From NCBI RefSeq assembly GCF_005886805.2, contig NZ_CP045429.1:962501-1026500 (forward strand): a stretch of 64,000 nucleotides of DNA. Reading direction: 5' to 3'. Shown here piece after piece: positions 1 through 11,145 of the stretch. Within the stretch, counting starts at the first letter, position 1; each line of letters opens with the position of its first letter. Under the pieces are notes generated by a model. The model ran no database searches, was not told the DNA's origin, and saw only the letters and a program-made list of their open reading frames with translations. A program made the translations under genes and the position numbers. This DNA is from Pseudoalteromonas rubra. GTDB lineage: Bacteria; Pseudomonadota; Gammaproteobacteria; Enterobacterales; Alteromonadaceae.

Positions 1-70
1 GTCTTGTTGATTGTCGCCTGTTCCACTCTTAGCAAATTGCCACTCATAAAACGAAAAACGGCCTCTGATA

Positions 71-523
71 TTAAGCCTTTTGATCGAGCAGCGTGATTAA
101 ATGGTGCAGCCGAGGTTGTAAATTACCGTAGATATCGGGGTCGGTATTAAATTCATCCAGTCTGTTCGAGATAAAAAGTAACGCATCTTTACTTTTGTGT
201 AAGAGTTCTATGGTGTTGATTGTATCGTCACTTAGCTTGCCCTCCAGTAAGGAGAAAAAACAATTTGCTATTGCTGATTTATCAAATTCGTCGTGTCTGC
301 ATGTGACGATAAAGCGAACAAAATAGGGTAAATAGGCCATCATTAAATTGGCTGGCATAAACCTGAGCTCATCTGTACGCTCAATAAAATTGATTTGAAA
401 CCGCGTTATTATCTTTCGCTCAGGCTGGTTAAAAAACACAGATTTCGCATAGATTAAATCAGGGCCCGCTTCACTGTTTTGAATTGCGTCATTCCATTGT
501 TTTTCAGATATATTGACTGGCAT
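71..523 (-). CDS. hypothetical protein
   Basis: A 150-residue soluble protein that I do not recognise. It has no signal peptide or membrane segment. The sequence is a mix of acidic and aromatic helices, with the ATG at 521-523 giving MPVNISEKQW. It stands alone, with 248 bases of non-coding sequence between its start and the divergent kinase gene at 772. Nothing in the neighbourhood suggests a function. The reading frame is open over its whole length with normal amino-acid composition, so it is probably a real gene. Confidence 0.6.
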   Translation of the reverse strand: MPVNISEKQWNDAIQNSEAGPDLIYAKSVFFNQPERKIITRFQINFIERTDELRFMPANLMMAYLPYFVRFIVTCRHDEFDKSAIANCFFSLLEGKLSDDTINTIELLHKSKDALLFISNRLDEFNTDPDIYGNLQPRLHHLITLLDQKA

Positions 524-771
524 TTCGTATTAGTCCTGATTGTATACGCAGGCCCATGGCCGATCCCTGCAAAAGAGTACTTATAATATTCCATATGAAG
601 TCGTATCCAAGATCTTTTACTTAATTTAGTCTTACAAATCTACAGGTACTTTGTCGTTTGGTAATCCAAAGGCCATGACTTATCGACTCCTGTTGAGGGT
701 GAGACATTGACTGGGCAAGCAAAAGCGCTGACACTCAGGCTTTCGATTTTATATTATTTAAGGAAGAATCT

Positions 772-1284
772 ATGATATCACGTGGCACACTCTATTATTT
801 ATGCGGCAAGATGGGGGCTGGTAAATCCACCCTGTCGCGCCAGCTGGCTCAGGAGCATCAGGCAGTGGTGCTGTCTGAGGATGACTGGCTGGCGGCGCAT
901 TACCCGGGCCAAATCAATACCTTTGATGATTACATCGAGAAATCTCAGTTAATCAAACCTTTTATCAAAGCCCATGTACAAAGCCTGTTGCAACTAGGTC
1001 TGAACGTGGTAATGGATTTTCCGGCTAATACCCGGCGACAACGCGCCTGGTTTGTTGAGCTGAGTGAAGCGGTACAGGCCGAACATCAGCTTTACTACCT
1101 GGATGTCAGTGATACACAGTGCCTGGCACAATTGGCCAAGCGCCGTATTGAACAGCCAGCGCGAGCACAGTTTGATAACGAAGCGGTGTTTTATCAGGTC
1201 AGCCAGTATTTTGAAGCACCTGAAGTAAGTGAAAACCTGACTTTAGTGCAGGTAAAGAACGTCATCGGCTCAGGCGTCCAGTGA
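772..1284 (+). CDS. P-loop ATPase/kinase (AAA_33 / zeta-like family)
   Basis: A small P-loop NTP-binding protein of 170 aa. Walker A is GKMGAGKS at residues 12-19, right after the first beta strand. An acidic stretch, LSEDDW, near residue 35 resembles the substrate or Mg site of small-molecule kinases. A later Arg-rich segment (KRRIEQ, about 125) is typical of the lid of such kinases. This architecture fits the AAA_33 group of predicted kinases; the substrate is unknown. An AAGGAAG ribosome site lies just before the ATG. The gene converges on the giant sensor kinase and their 3' ends overlap by 15 bases. A zeta toxin is less likely, because no antitoxin gene accompanies it. Confidence 0.75.
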   Translation: MISRGTLYYLCGKMGAGKSTLSRQLAQEHQAVVLSEDDWLAAHYPGQINTFDDYIEKSQLIKPFIKAHVQSLLQLGLNVVMDFPANTRRQRAWFVELSEAVQAEHQLYYLDVSDTQCLAQLAKRRIEQPARAQFDNEAVFYQVSQYFEAPEVSENLTLVQVKNVIGSGVQ

Positions 1285-4200
1285 GGATGCTAGCTGCGAC
1301 AAAGTCTCACCTGCACCATCAAAATCAAAATCCTCAATCTGGGTAAACAGTTGTTCTGCCAACGCTTGCCGAGGGGTCCCGCTGAGCGCCTCAAGCAGCG
1401 TTTCAGCCCGGTCGCTGGCATCCATATCAGAATCACTGATCATGCCTTTGAGCTCTGCGAGTAAGGCCGCGATATCAATATCCTGATGTGCGTTTGCTGG
1501 GAGGCTTGTTTCGCTGCTGTGTTCACGGGCTTGCTGCTCATTCAATGACAGCTTAAGTGCATCAATAAGCGCCGTCAGGCTGATCAATAGCTCATCCAAT
1601 GCGGATTGTATAGGAGCATTGTTAGCACAGGCGGTTTCTAATTCAGCGGCCAGCTGCGCCACCTGAACCGCCCCAATATTTCCAGCGCTGCCTTTGAGCG
1701 TATGGGCACACCGCATCGGCCCCTTTGGATCGACATCTGTCTGCGCTTGCGCCTCGGCGAAGGCGTGTGCAAATTGAGTCTGTTTGTCACAAAAGCGCAT
1801 CAGCAGCTTTTTGTACAGGGCTATGTCGCCTTCACTGATGGCGAGTCCTGCCTGGGTATCCAGCCCGGTAATCGTCGATAAGTTCCCTGGTTCATCTGGT
1901 TTTACTGAAGGCAGACGTTCGCTGCTGGTGGATATATTCGTTGGCTGTGCTGGGGTTATCCAGCGAGCGAGTGTGGCGAACATTTTGCGTGGATTCAGGG
2001 GTTTTTCAATGATGTCATTCATGCCACATTCCAGCGCCTTTTGACGATTATCGAGCATCACACTGGCGGTCATAGCAATGACTGGCAGGTTCTGCCATCT
2101 TGGCTGTTGACGGATAGCTTCGGTCGCGCTGTAGCCATCCATCACTGGCATCTGGCAGTCCATGAGCACGCCGTCGTAATCACGCTGTTGCAGCATTTCT
2201 AGTGCCAGCTGACCATGTTCGGCGACATCAACCCGAATGCCATTTTTTTCCAGTAAGGCAATGGCCAGCTCCTGATTTAGGTCATTGTCCTCTACCAGCA
2301 GTAAGTGAGCGCCAGCGACAGAATCGGGCTGTTCATCAGTGGTTGTATCGTGTTGCTCGTAGGTACTTGGGTCGCCGAACAGACTGAGCAGGCAGGCGGC
2401 AAGCGGCTTGGGGAAAACTGGTTTTGATAGGGTATAGCTGACATCGGCTTCTGTGCTATCTCCGTTATGATTCAACAGCACAATGGGCAGTTTTGCGCGC
2501 AGCGGGTCGGGTAAGGCATCCACACAGCGGCTGTCTGCCAGAATGAATTGGGCGTTCACCAAAGCTTCTGCATCCTCGTTGAGGCAGTCTTTGCTGACAG
2601 GCTCTGCGCTGATCTCAAAGGCGTGCAGGTAGCGTTTCAGGGTCGCCGCAGCATACTGATTGTCATCGACAATGATGGCATGCTGCACGGACAGTGCCGG
2701 CAAAGTTGCGTTGTTGCAGTCACACAGTTGCACCACAATCTCAAACGCAAAAGTACTGCCTTCACCGGCAATACTCTGGCAGCTGATCTGACCGCCCATC
2801 AGCTCCACCAGCTTTTTACAGATGGCGAGCCCCAGACCGGTTCCACCATATTTACGGGTTGTTGAAGTATCCGCCTGGCTGAAGGATTTAAACAGTTTTT
2901 GCTGTTGCTCCTCGGTCATACCAATGCCGGTGTCTATGACCGCAAATGCCAGTGTGAGGGTTTCTTTGTCGCCTGCCTGTGGCGATACATCAATGATCAC
3001 ATCACCGCCTTCATCGGTGAACTTGATGGCATTGCTACCTAAATTTAACAATATTTGTGAGATCCGCAGTGGGTCGCCTATCAGGCGTGCCGGGATCCCG
3101 GGATCCAGCATGACACACAGCTCAATGTCTTTTTCCCGGGCTTTGATGGCTAACAGGTCAATGCTCTGAGTGAGGGTTTCTTCGAGGTCAAACTCGATGG
3201 CTTCAATATCCAGCCGGCCAGCCTCAATTTTAGAAAAATCGAGAATATCATTGATGATCCCAAGGAGTGACTCGGCACTGCGATTGATCTTCTCCACATA
3301 GTTGCGTTGCTGACGATTCAAAGCCGTTTGCAGTGCCAGGTAACTCATACCAATGATGGCGTTCATGGGGGTGCGGATCTCATGCGACATATTTGATAAA
3401 AAGTCAGATTTAGCCTGAGTGGCACTTTCCGCTTTATCTTTGGCTTTTTGCAGAGCTACCTGTAGCGCTTTGGCGTCGCTGATATCCATGTGGATCCCAA
3501 ATACTTCCTTGCCACCTGGACCATGTTTGGCCACCACACTGCGGCCAATACTGAGGATCCATTTCCAACTGCCATCGGCACATTTCATCCGCATTTCATG
3601 GCGAAAGGTATCGCTTTCGCCCCGCGCATGGACCAGTAACGCGTCTTCGGTGGCACTCAAGTCGTCGGGGTGAATGAGTTGGTGCCAGCGGGCAATACTG
3701 GGGCCATAGCGTTGCTCAAGCTCATCACACTGGTAGCCCAGCATTTCTGACCAGACCTCATTGGTGATCAGCTGGCCACTGCTGATATCCCACTCCCAGG
3801 TTCCGGCGTTGGCGCCAGACATTGCCAGTTCCAGCCGTTGTTCTGCTTCTTTGAGTTCGCCATAGGACAAGGAATTGGCCAGGGCGACGGCAAGGTGGTT
3901 GGCCACCACCCGTAATATCGCCCGTTGCGCGCGGGTGAGCGCATGCTCATGGTTAAATTGCAGGGTAAATACGCCCAGCACCTCACCGTCGACCACCAAC
4001 GGGGCACAAAAAACACTTTGTGTGGCGTCACCGTGGAGATTGTCTGCGGCATCCAGCGCCAGTTTCTGCCAGTCCTGAGGGCAGGCCGCATACACTTGGG
4101 TAGCTTCTTTGACACAATACACGTCGGCACCGCGGCTGGTGGTGAGCTTGCTGATCAAGGCTGAAAACGGTTCATCATCCTGCACGGCATAGATGTAATC

Positions 4201-6822
4201 AATATACTGCTGGTCGCGGTGGTAAATACCTACTGCGCAAAACTCACAGGGTAAGGTTTGCTTTAAGTGTTGATAGATGGTTTCGCAAATGACCTTCATG
4301 TCATAGGTTGCGGCGACTTCTTTACCTACTTCACCCAGTACCACCAGGTCCTGAGTGCGCTGAGCAACTTTTTGTTCCAGTTTTAAGCTGGCCAGACGCA
4401 GTCTGCGCTCTCGGATGTGCACTATAGTGACGATCGAGATAATGAGCACTGCAGGCAATAGTACTTTAAACCACAAGGTTTCATACCAGGCTGGCAGCGA
4501 AATGATCTGTAGCCCAATCGGCGTGTCATTCCACACACCATGATTATTACTGCCTAACACTTGTAACACGTACTCTCCGGGTGGCAGCGACCGATAATTG
4601 GCGCGTGGCGTATCTGTGATTGCACTCCAGTCGGCATCGTGTCCCAATAACTTATAGCGGTAGCGGTTATCTTCAGTCGCATGGTAATCCAGTGCGGCGA
4701 AATACACGGCCAGATTTCTGTTTCTATGGGTAAATTCAATGCCGGTATCAAGTTTGTCCAGCCGTTCGCCATCCAAATCGGCATGCGTGAAGACCAGCGG
4801 TGGCGGTGAGATATTGACATAGACAGTAAGCGGATTAAATCCGGTAATGCCATCTATGCTGCCAAACAGGATCTGTTCATCAAAGGTCACAAATGAGCGT
4901 GCCAGGAAGTGGTTGTTACCCAGTCCGTCATGGGTGGTAAACTGATGAAAGATCCCACTGAGCGGGTCAAGTTGAAACACACCGCCAGAGGTTGCCAGCC
5001 ACAACAGTCCCAGTTCATCAGCAACAATGGATTTCACCGCAAAATTGGCTTGTGAGGTGGTATTACTAAAGCGCCGAAACTGGCCCTGATCGAGTGCGAA
5101 ACGGGTAATGCCGTTATTGCTGGCAAACCACAGGTTACGGCCGCTCTGAATACCCTGATTGATATGGCGACCATCCAGACTGGTGGGGGTGTTATCGGGC
5201 AGGTAGTGCTGTATTTGTGTTAAGTCCGGGCTCAGGCGAAACAGACCATCCCCGTCACTGCCTACCCAGACCTGGTCATCGCTGTCAATCAACACAAAAG
5301 TAGGGTCTGTATTGGGTAAGAAGTGCTGTACTTCACCGCTTGGTGGATGCCAGCGTGTGACTCTGCGTTCACCGGCAATGATTAGCCAAAGCCATCCCTG
5401 AGTATCAAAATTAATGTAGTCGACGGGGGAGTTTTCTCGCACGCCTGGTGGCAGAAAGGGCGTCAAAGTGCGCGTTAGCTCATCGACTTTAAACAGCCCA
5501 AAACTGGTACCTGCATAAAGCTGGCCATCAATGTCCCGGTTGAGGTGGTGTACTCTGAGCCGATAATCACCCGTCAGCTCCTCAGACGAAGCAAACGGGA
5601 TAAATTGTCCATGGCCATCAAAATGGACCAGACCGCGACCGGTGCCAAGCCAAACGCCGCCTTCAATGGCCTGAGCCATACTCAGTACCTGATTAAATAG
5701 TCCGGAAAGCTGCTGATCTGCCAGAAAGTGATGCCAGGCCTTAAAGGCGGGCGGGTGAGGGAATACTTTAATGACGCCAGAATAGCGCGTTGCGGCCCAC
5801 ATCAGCCCGGTCTGATCAATTAACACCTGCCGCACGTCACGGTTTTGCAATAAGGCCAGTTTGCCATCCTGTGCAGTAGGGATGAACTTTTCCTGTATGG
5901 GTGAGAAGCGATAGATACCCGCAAAAGTCGATAACAGAATGTCACCTTGATGGTGCAACAGACTGGATACGCTCGGCAGGCTGTGTTCATTGAGCTGATA
6001 GGTATGAAAGCGCTGCGTGTCCGGATCAAAGTGGCCAAAGCTTGTGCGCGTGGCTACCCACAGTCGGCCATCTGTGGCAACGGAGACCTGCCTGACCTCC
6101 GGATGGTCGAGTGACTGTGGTGCCACTTTAAACGCACTAAACTGGCCACTTTGGCGGTCAAGCCGGTAAAGTCCATCTGAGGTACCACACCAGATATTGC
6201 CCGCATTGTCTTCGGTTATGCTCCAAACCCGGTTGTTACCCAGGCTGCTTGGGTTGCCCGGTTCATGGGTAAAACGCTCAAACCCGCTGCCATTTGCTTT
6301 GAGACGGTTAAGACCGCCGCCATTGGTGCCAATCCACAAGTTGCCATCCGCACTTTCAAACAGGGCTTGTACTTTGTCTGCACCCAGAGACTGCGGATTA
6401 TCCGGATCATAACGAAAGTGCTGAAACCCTTGCTGAGCGCCTAAAAACAGATTCAGGCCGCCGCCCCAGGTGCCAGCCCATAAACGGCCACGGGTATCAA
6501 ATAGTAAGACACTGACACTGTCAGCAGACAGTGAATGAGGATCGTTCGGGTCGTGTTTAAAGTTACTAAATTGATAGCCATCATAGCGTTTAATGCCGTC
6601 GGCGCTGCCAAACCACATAAACCCCTGCTGATCTTTACTGACAGCGTAGATCTGCGGGGTATTCAAGCCGTTATAAGTGGCGATATTCTCAATTTTCAGT
6701 GTCGTGGCCAGTACTTTTTGAGCGAAGAGCACACACAAGAGCAATTTCACCGCTAAACTAACAGTGAGTGCAAAACCGTAGCGCAGTGTTTGGGTCGGGC
6801 ATAAAACTGAGGTGACGGACAT
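1270..6822 (-). CDS. hybrid sensor histidine kinase with two-component propeller ectodomain
   Basis: An 1850-residue one-protein phosphorelay. In order: an N-terminal hydrophobic signal or anchor (about 17-38); about 13-14 beta-propeller repeats of the WIGT..GLNR/WFG type (about 45-700); a Y_Y_Y domain (about 735-795); a transmembrane helix (about 808-826); a GAF domain (about 850-1000); a PAS/PAC domain (about 1010-1140); HisKA with [11 protein letters not shown]; HATPase with N box, GTGLGLAI and G2 boxes; a weak first receiver (about 1390-1490); a good receiver ([17 protein letters not shown]); and an Hpt domain with HTLKGSAGN. This layout is shared with Bacteroides-type hybrid systems that sense polysaccharides in the periplasm, but the ligand here is unknown. 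No DNA-binding output is attached. The divergent double-receiver gene at 6977 is a candidate partner. Confidence 0.93.
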   Translation of the reverse strand: MSVTSVLCPTQTLRYGFALTVSLAVKLLLCVLFAQKVLATTLKIENIATYNGLNTPQIYAVSKDQQGFMWFGSADGIKRYDGYQFSNFKHDPNDPHSLSADSVSVLLFDTRGRLWAGTWGGGLNLFLGAQQGFQHFRYDPDNPQSLGADKVQALFESADGNLWIGTNGGGLNRLKANGSGFERFTHEPGNPSSLGNNRVWSITEDNAGNIWCGTSDGLYRLDRQSGQFSAFKVAPQSLDHPEVRQVSVATDGRLWVATRTSFGHFDPDTQRFHTYQLNEHSLPSVSSLLHHQGDILLSTFAGIYRFSPIQEKFIPTAQDGKLALLQNRDVRQVLIDQTGLMWAATRYSGVIKVFPHPPAFKAWHHFLADQQLSGLFNQVLSMAQAIEGGVWLGTGRGLVHFDGHGQFIPFASSEELTGDYRLRVHHLNRDIDGQLYAGTSFGLFKVDELTRTLTPFLPPGVRENSPVDYINFDTQGWLWLIIAGERRVTRWHPPSGEVQHFLPNTDPTFVLIDSDDQVWVGSDGDGLFRLSPDLTQIQHYLPDNTPTSLDGRHINQGIQSGRNLWFASNNGITRFALDQGQFRRFSNTTSQANFAVKSIVADELGLLWLATSGGVFQLDPLSGIFHQFTTHDGLGNNHFLARSFVTFDEQILFGSIDGITGFNPLTVYVNISPPPLVFTHADLDGERLDKLDTGIEFTHRNRNLAVYFAALDYHATEDNRYRYKLLGHDADWSAITDTPRANYRSLPPGEYVLQVLGSNNHGVWNDTPIGLQIISLPAWYETLWFKVLLPAVLIISIVTIVHIRERRLRLASLKLEQKVAQRTQDLVVLGEVGKEVAATYDMKVICETIYQHLKQTLPCEFCAVGIYHRDQQYIDYIYAVQDDEPFSALISKLTTSRGADVYCVKEATQVYAACPQDWQKLALDAADNLHGDATQSVFCAPLVVDGEVLGVFTLQFNHEHALTRAQRAILRVVANHLAVALANSLSYGELKEAEQRLELAMSGANAGTWEWDISSGQLITNEVWSEMLGYQCDELEQRYGPSIARWHQLIHPDDLSATEDALLVHARGESDTFRHEMRMKCADGSWKWILSIGRSVVAKHGPGGKEVFGIHMDISDAKALQVALQKAKDKAESATQAKSDFLSNMSHEIRTPMNAIIGMSYLALQTALNRQQRNYVEKINRSAESLLGIINDILDFSKIEAGRLDIEAIEFDLEETLTQSIDLLAIKAREKDIELCVMLDPGIPARLIGDPLRISQILLNLGSNAIKFTDEGGDVIIDVSPQAGDKETLTLAFAVIDTGIGMTEEQQQKLFKSFSQADTSTTRKYGGTGLGLAICKKLVELMGGQISCQSIAGEGSTFAFEIVVQLCDCNNATLPALSVQHAIIVDDNQYAAATLKRYLHAFEISAEPVSKDCLNEDAEALVNAQFILADSRCVDALPDPLRAKLPIVLLNHNGDSTEADVSYTLSKPVFPKPLAACLLSLFGDPSTYEQHDTTTDEQPDSVAGAHLLLVEDNDLNQELAIALLEKNGIRVDVAEHGQLALEMLQQRDYDGVLMDCQMPVMDGYSATEAIRQQPRWQNLPVIAMTASVMLDNRQKALECGMNDIIEKPLNPRKMFATLARWITPAQPTNISTSSERLPSVKPDEPGNLSTITGLDTQAGLAISEGDIALYKKLLMRFCDKQTQFAHAFAEAQAQTDVDPKGPMRCAHTLKGSAGNIGAVQVAQLAAELETACANNAPIQSALDELLISLTALIDALKLSLNEQQAREHSSETSLPANAHQDIDIAALLAELKGMISDSDMDASDRAETLLEALSGTPRQALAEQLFTQIEDFDFDGAGETLSQLASSLDA

Positions 6823-6976
6823 AGCGTTGGCCTGCTGGCTGGTCAGTTAATTCGTTGTACAAATGTTAGACAGATAATAATAACATGTGCACAATAACAG
6901 CAAATAAATTTTCTGACCTTGCAACACCTTAACTGTGCCGGCCTCATTGGGAGGCAGTTGGCTTTAGGAGAGAAGA

Positions 6977-8506
6977 ATGGACAATGGCAGTGCAGTAACC
7001 ACTATGACTATCCTGGTTGTTGAAGCGCACGAGACCATTCGCTCTATGGTGGCTAATATTGTGACCGGTCTTGGGCGGGTCAATGTGTTACAGAGCCCCA
7101 ATGGTGCCGATGCCCTCGATAAGTTGCAATATCAGGATATTCACCTCATTATCGCCGACTGGATGCTGCCCAAGCTGGCGGGGATCGACTTATTAAAAGA
7201 AGTGCGGAAAAACCCGCGTACGGCAGCCATCCCGTTTGTCATGACTGCCACCTCTATACAGCAATCTCAGGTGCTACAGGCCATTAAATGTGGTGTGTCT
7301 GAATATGTGGTAAAGCCTTTTTCCAGTAAAATCATGTTAGAACGGCTGCGCAGGGCGCTGAATAAACCTGTTCGGCCCTACCATGGAGAAATGGGCGAAG
7401 AAGAAGCAGTTGTGGAGCAGCCCATTCAGGTGCTGGTGGTTGATGATGTCGCAGACAATATCAAAATTATTGGTGATGTGCTGCGTAAAGAGTACAAGGT
7501 CAAAGCAGCGCTGAGTGGTGCAAAAGCCTTGCAGATCTGCGCTGCAGAACCGCAACCCGACTTGGTCTTACTGGATATTATGATGCCGGGTATGGATGGG
7601 CTGGAAGTATGCCGTCGCCTCAAAGACGACCCACATACTCAGCATATTACCGTGATTTTTTTAACCGCGCTGGAACAAACCGAGCACGTTGTGCGGGGGC
7701 TTGAGCTTGGCGCGGTCGATTACATTACTAAACCGGCCAACCCATCAGTGGTGAAGTCTCGGGTACGAGCCCATTGCCGTAATATTGAATCGAATCGCCT
7801 GATGCGTGCACAGATAGATGCGATGCTGGATAATGCCAGGCTGCGGGACGAGTTTGACAGCCTGACCCAAACAAACCTTGCAAAACCGGTGTCGGATATT
7901 CGTAGCTCAACGGCACTGCTTGCACGGCACATTAAAGATCCGGAGCGAGCAAAGCGGTATCTGAGCTATATTCAACATAGTTGTTTGCGTCTCCAACATG
8001 CCATGGACAGTATGTCAGCGCTGGCAAAAATCGAAGCGAATGAGTATCGGCTCAACCCGCTCAATCACCCCCTGCACAAAGTGATTGAATCCGTGCTGGA
8101 AGATTTAGCCCCGTTGGTAGAAGAACACAAAGTTCAGTTACGTACCGTGGTGTCTAAAGATCTCATGTTTTTTGGTGAGCCAGCGCTGTGTTATACCTTA
8201 TTTCATAACCTCATCACTAACGCGTTGGAGGCTGTGAATGCTAAGCCCCTGGTGACCATCAGTGCGCAGCCAGCGGAGCAGCAACTCACGGTGATCATTC
8301 AAAATCCAGACCCCATACCGGACGGCGTCAGAACGCGTTTCTTCGACAAGTTTGTGACCTTTGGTAAGCCTGACAGAGCAGGGGTAGGCACTTACACCGC
8401 CAAATTACTTGCCGAAGCGCAGCATGGACAGATAGCGTTTAATACCGATGAGCAACGCGGCACTGAGGTGACGGTGAGTTTGCCGTTAGGAGAAAAAGTA
8501 AGTTAG
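6977..8506 (+). CDS. double receiver protein with kinase-like ATPase domain
   Basis: A 509-aa protein. The first receiver spans about 11-130, with phosphoacceptor Asp61 in ADWMLPK and a PF switch region. The second spans about 142-260 (VLVVDD, then LLDIMMPGMDG and KPA). A helical segment of about 280-345 sits where HisKA would be, but the position of the H-E/D-R-T-P motif reads NLAKPVSDI and has no His. A HATPase domain follows (FHNLITNALEAV N box, then GVGTYTAK). It therefore resembles a response regulator fused to a kinase core that has lost its phosphoacceptor. It is transcribed divergently from the giant hybrid kinase with 154 bases between the starts, which suggests one signalling pathway. 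A good AGGAGAG ribosome site precedes ATG 6977. Confidence 0.85.
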   Translation: MDNGSAVTTMTILVVEAHETIRSMVANIVTGLGRVNVLQSPNGADALDKLQYQDIHLIIADWMLPKLAGIDLLKEVRKNPRTAAIPFVMTATSIQQSQVLQAIKCGVSEYVVKPFSSKIMLERLRRALNKPVRPYHGEMGEEEAVVEQPIQVLVVDDVADNIKIIGDVLRKEYKVKAALSGAKALQICAAEPQPDLVLLDIMMPGMDGLEVCRRLKDDPHTQHITVIFLTALEQTEHVVRGLELGAVDYITKPANPSVVKSRVRAHCRNIESNRLMRAQIDAMLDNARLRDEFDSLTQTNLAKPVSDIRSSTALLARHIKDPERAKRYLSYIQHSCLRLQHAMDSMSALAKIEANEYRLNPLNHPLHKVIESVLEDLAPLVEEHKVQLRTVVSKDLMFFGEPALCYTLFHNLITNALEAVNAKPLVTISAQPAEQQLTVIIQNPDPIPDGVRTRFFDKFVTFGKPDRAGVGTYTAKLLAEAQHGQIAFNTDEQRGTEVTVSLPLGEKVS

Positions 8507-8508
8507 TC

Positions 8509-8534
8509 TCCCGAGCAGCTGATGTTGCCCGGGA
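8509..8534. terminator. convergent hairpin
   Basis: An imperfect stem (TCCCG-A-GCA pairing with TGC-C-CGGGA, loop of 8) lies between the converging ends of the receiver gene and cysZ. It lacks a clear T tract, so a terminator role is tentative. Confidence 0.35.
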
Positions 8535-8549
8535 AGAAAGTGCAGAGAG

Positions 8550-9278
8550 TTAATTGCGATATTTAGGGCGATAATTCTCGACCCACAATTTCGTGGCCCC
8601 GCACACCGCGGCCGGCATCACAATCAGATTCACTATTGGAATGCTGGTCAGCACCATGACAGCAAAGCCAAAGCCATATGACAGGCCCTGATGCGCTTTT
8701 AAGGTATCCTTCATCTCTTTGAAAGAGATTTTATGATTATCAAACGGGTAGTCGTTATACTGCACATTGTACATCCAGCACGAAAATAACACCCAAAGTA
8801 TCTGGCCAATCAGCGGCAGCATCCACAACAGGATGAAAAAGCCAATGGCACGCGGCAGGTAGTAAACCAGCTTGCTCCATTCGCGCCCCAGCATACGTGG
8901 CACATCTTTTACCAAATCGGCAAAGCCATCATCGTTAATTTTTTGCCCGGTCAGAAACAGCTCGACCTTCTCAGAAAGCAAGCCATTGAATGGCGCAGCG
9001 ATAAAGTTAGTGATCACAGAAAATACCAAACTGTAGCTGAATAAAATCACTAGTACGGCAATGGGCCACATTAACCATTCCAGCCAGCTGAGCCAGTCAG
9101 GTAACAAATCATTGAGATAAGCAAAGCCTTGTGTCAGCCAGTCATATAGGAAAAACAATGAGCCGCCAAACAACATCACATTGATAAGTAGTGGAATAAA
9201 CACAAAACGTTTAAGCCCTTTTTGGCTCAACAATGAAAAGCCCGCGACAAAATATTCCATCCCCTTGGTAAGTTGCAT
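8550..9278 (-). CDS. cysZ: sulfate transporter CysZ (EI24-like membrane protein)
   Basis: A 242-aa inner-membrane protein with the four hydrophobic segments of the CysZ/EI24 family (about 27-47, 68-95, 145-175, 200-230). It starts with MQLTKGMEYFVAGF, close to the usual family N-terminus. CysZ supplies sulfate for cysteine synthesis. In E. coli cysZ lies beside zipA-ligA, and here too it sits a few kilobases from smc-zipA-ligA, though on the other strand. The family match in length and topology is good. Confidence 0.88.
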   Translation of the reverse strand: MQLTKGMEYFVAGFSLLSQKGLKRFVFIPLLINVMLFGGSLFFLYDWLTQGFAYLNDLLPDWLSWLEWLMWPIAVLVILFSYSLVFSVITNFIAAPFNGLLSEKVELFLTGQKINDDGFADLVKDVPRMLGREWSKLVYYLPRAIGFFILLWMLPLIGQILWVLFSCWMYNVQYNDYPFDNHKISFKEMKDTLKAHQGLSYGFGFAVMVLTSIPIVNLIVMPAAVCGATKLWVENYRPKYRN

Positions 9279-9533
9279 TGAGATACCTCTGTACTGAAAG
9301 TTCTGCCTTCATTATAAATCCGGGCAACATAAAAATGGCAGTCTAATCAGTAACAAATTGTGCATGCTTTGCCATCTTATTGTGTTTTAGTCAGTTTTTT
9401 GAGTAGATGGTGGTTTTGCCAAGGGCTTTGGCAGGCCCGGGGTACAATTAATTTGCAGATTATTGCACTTTGCTGGTTGAAACAGCATCTGCTTGCCTAT
9501 ACATTGAAAATATCGTCCTGAGGGAGTTTGCCC

Positions 9534-9809
9534 ATGCAATCGCGTTTTTGGTTATTAGCATTGTGTCTGATGGTGTCACTGACAGTGAACGCCGCTGGCA
9601 GCAGTGTGTCAGTCAAAACCACGCAGCTGGCAGAGCTTTTAACCGATCCGGACGAAGGTAAGCTAGACAGTGACCTTGATATTCCTTTACCTAGTGCAGC
9701 CAAACAGGAATCCATTCAGCCTGTCCGTGATTTTCTCGATATCGTTAGCTTATACCATCCGTTTACTCACTATCACCAGGGGATCCGAGCCCCACCTGTC
9801 GCCGTTTAA
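9534..9809 (+). CDS. small exported protein of unknown function
   Basis: A 91-aa protein with a clear N-terminal signal peptide: MQSRF, then a hydrophobic stretch LLALCLMVSLTV ending NAAG, with likely cleavage after Ala. I chose ATG 9534 over an in-frame TTG at 9528, because an AGGGAG ribosome site sits seven bases before the ATG. The mature part is about 70 residues, acidic in the middle and proline-rich at the end. I do not recognise the family. Confidence 0.6.
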   Translation: MQSRFWLLALCLMVSLTVNAAGSSVSVKTTQLAELLTDPDEGKLDSDLDIPLPSAAKQESIQPVRDFLDIVSLYHPFTHYHQGIRAPPVAV

Positions 9810-10030
9810 GCCACTCATTTTTAATTTGAATGTACACGCCTGACTGACAGGCCGTGTCGTGATGTGCTTAAAGTCAGCGCTACTGTTTTAACAACTAAGC
9901 GACTGACAACGACCAATGTGAATATACTTAGCCAAAGGCAAGCATCAATCGATTTGTTTATTTGAGATTGATTCGCTGTCTGCTATCAGTGGCAGAGCAC
10001 CTTGGTCGATTCCCGAAACAGAGGTGAATA

Positions 10031-10633
10031 ATGAATACGTTTAACAGACTCAATACGCTTGATGTGACCACCGACATGCCTGTACAGGCTAATCCATTGA
10101 TAAATGACGTTGATAACAATGGGCTTGATCGCTTGTCTGTATCGGCACAAAAATACATGCATAATCTGGATGGTCAGAATTCGGTGTGTCTGGACCCGGA
10201 TACCAGTGTGGATGAAGCCACGCTGGTGCTCAACAAAACCCATGTGGCCTCAATGTTTGTCGCGCAGGATGGCGCATTACTGGGGATTATTTCGCAAGCC
10301 CGGCTGGGGAGTCGACATATTTTAAAAGAAGCCCAGTTGCGAGGTTGTCAACGCAATGAGCTGGTTGCCACCGATGTCATGTTGCCATTGAAAACACTCA
10401 AGCAGGTGAGCCTGACCGAACTTCGTACCGCGCGTGCTGGTGATGTATTGGTGACCATGGAAGCGCATGGCCTGGATTACTTATTGGTGACAGCACCTGA
10501 AACCGGTCAGATTTGCGGTTACTTTGATTTGGTCGAATTGATCAAGGCTGGTGGTCGCTCTGTTAATCAGTTGCGGCCAGCCGAACACTTTAACGACATT
10601 GTGGTGTCTGTGTTGCACCACAGTGAGTTGTAA
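10031..10633 (+). CDS. CBS-domain protein
   Basis: A 200-aa cytosolic protein whose residues of about 60-180 form a pair of CBS motifs. The first contains the pattern TSVDEATLVLNKTHVASMFV followed by GALLGIIS. The second contains GDVLVTMEAHGLDYLLV followed by GQICGYFDL. CBS pairs usually bind adenine nucleotides and regulate a partner. No catalytic domain is attached. The first 40 residues are Asn/Asp-rich and poorly structured. A GAGGTG ribosome site lies before the ATG, and a good terminator follows the gene. Confidence 0.8.
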   Translation: MNTFNRLNTLDVTTDMPVQANPLINDVDNNGLDRLSVSAQKYMHNLDGQNSVCLDPDTSVDEATLVLNKTHVASMFVAQDGALLGIISQARLGSRHILKEAQLRGCQRNELVATDVMLPLKTLKQVSLTELRTARAGDVLVTMEAHGLDYLLVTAPETGQICGYFDLVELIKAGGRSVNQLRPAEHFNDIVVSVLHHSEL

Positions 10634-10689
10634 CCCCAATCAACATAGTCCAACCGATTTATTTCCTAAAGTTAATGTAAATTAACGCC

Positions 10690-10713
10690 AAGGCACCTGC
10701 GGGTGCCTTTTTT
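10690..10713 (+). terminator. rho-independent terminator
   Basis: A GGCACC stem pairs with GGTGCC around a four-base loop, followed by six T. It closes the CBS-domain gene and lies directly before the 3' end of the converging gene at 10715. Confidence 0.85.
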
Positions 10714-10714
10714 A

Positions 10715-11011
10715 TTACTCTGGAAATTTAACACCATGACGTTTGGCGTACCAGTAGCACAAAGGTAGTTCAATCAGGGTAAAGGAAATAACGGTAAACC
10801 AGGCCCAGTTGACCTCGAACAAGACCAGAGAAAACGATAACCCGGAGTCGTAGTAGACCGAGCCGACAATAGCCAGTGAGACGGCGGTTGCGATTAAATC
10901 CTGAACAGAGACCTTTTTCAGATCATTACCAGCGTAGCGGGGGTAAATGACAAAGTAGGCCAAACATAAAATGATGACGTTGAGCAGGATGACCTGAAGT
11001 TCAATGGACAT
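10715..11011 (-). CDS. small inner-membrane protein
   Basis: A 98-aa protein with three hydrophobic segments (about 5-24, 40-58 and 68-88) and a basic C-terminus (YAKRHGVKFPE). It has no domain that I recognise. It is convergent with the CBS-domain gene and divergent from the RNA methyltransferase gene, with 134 bases between the starts. It is probably an integral membrane protein of unknown function. Confidence 0.65.
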   Translation of the reverse strand: MSIELQVILLNVIILCLAYFVIYPRYAGNDLKKVSVQDLIATAVSLAIVGSVYYDSGLSFSLVLFEVNWAWFTVISFTLIELPLCYWYAKRHGVKFPE

Positions 11012-11145
11012 AAATACAGCTTATAGGTATGAAGAAGTCCCTATTTTAAGGTGCGCAACGGGACTTTGGCAAGCAAGCTGATGGATGACTCTGCCTTTTC
11101 TGTGTCATTGCGGTTATACTTCGCGGGTAAACCAATGAGGTAGGT

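Noticed and set aside
772..1284. Zeta-type toxin of a toxin-antitoxin pair
   Set aside because: No small antitoxin gene is adjacent; the P-loop alone does not support a toxin call.
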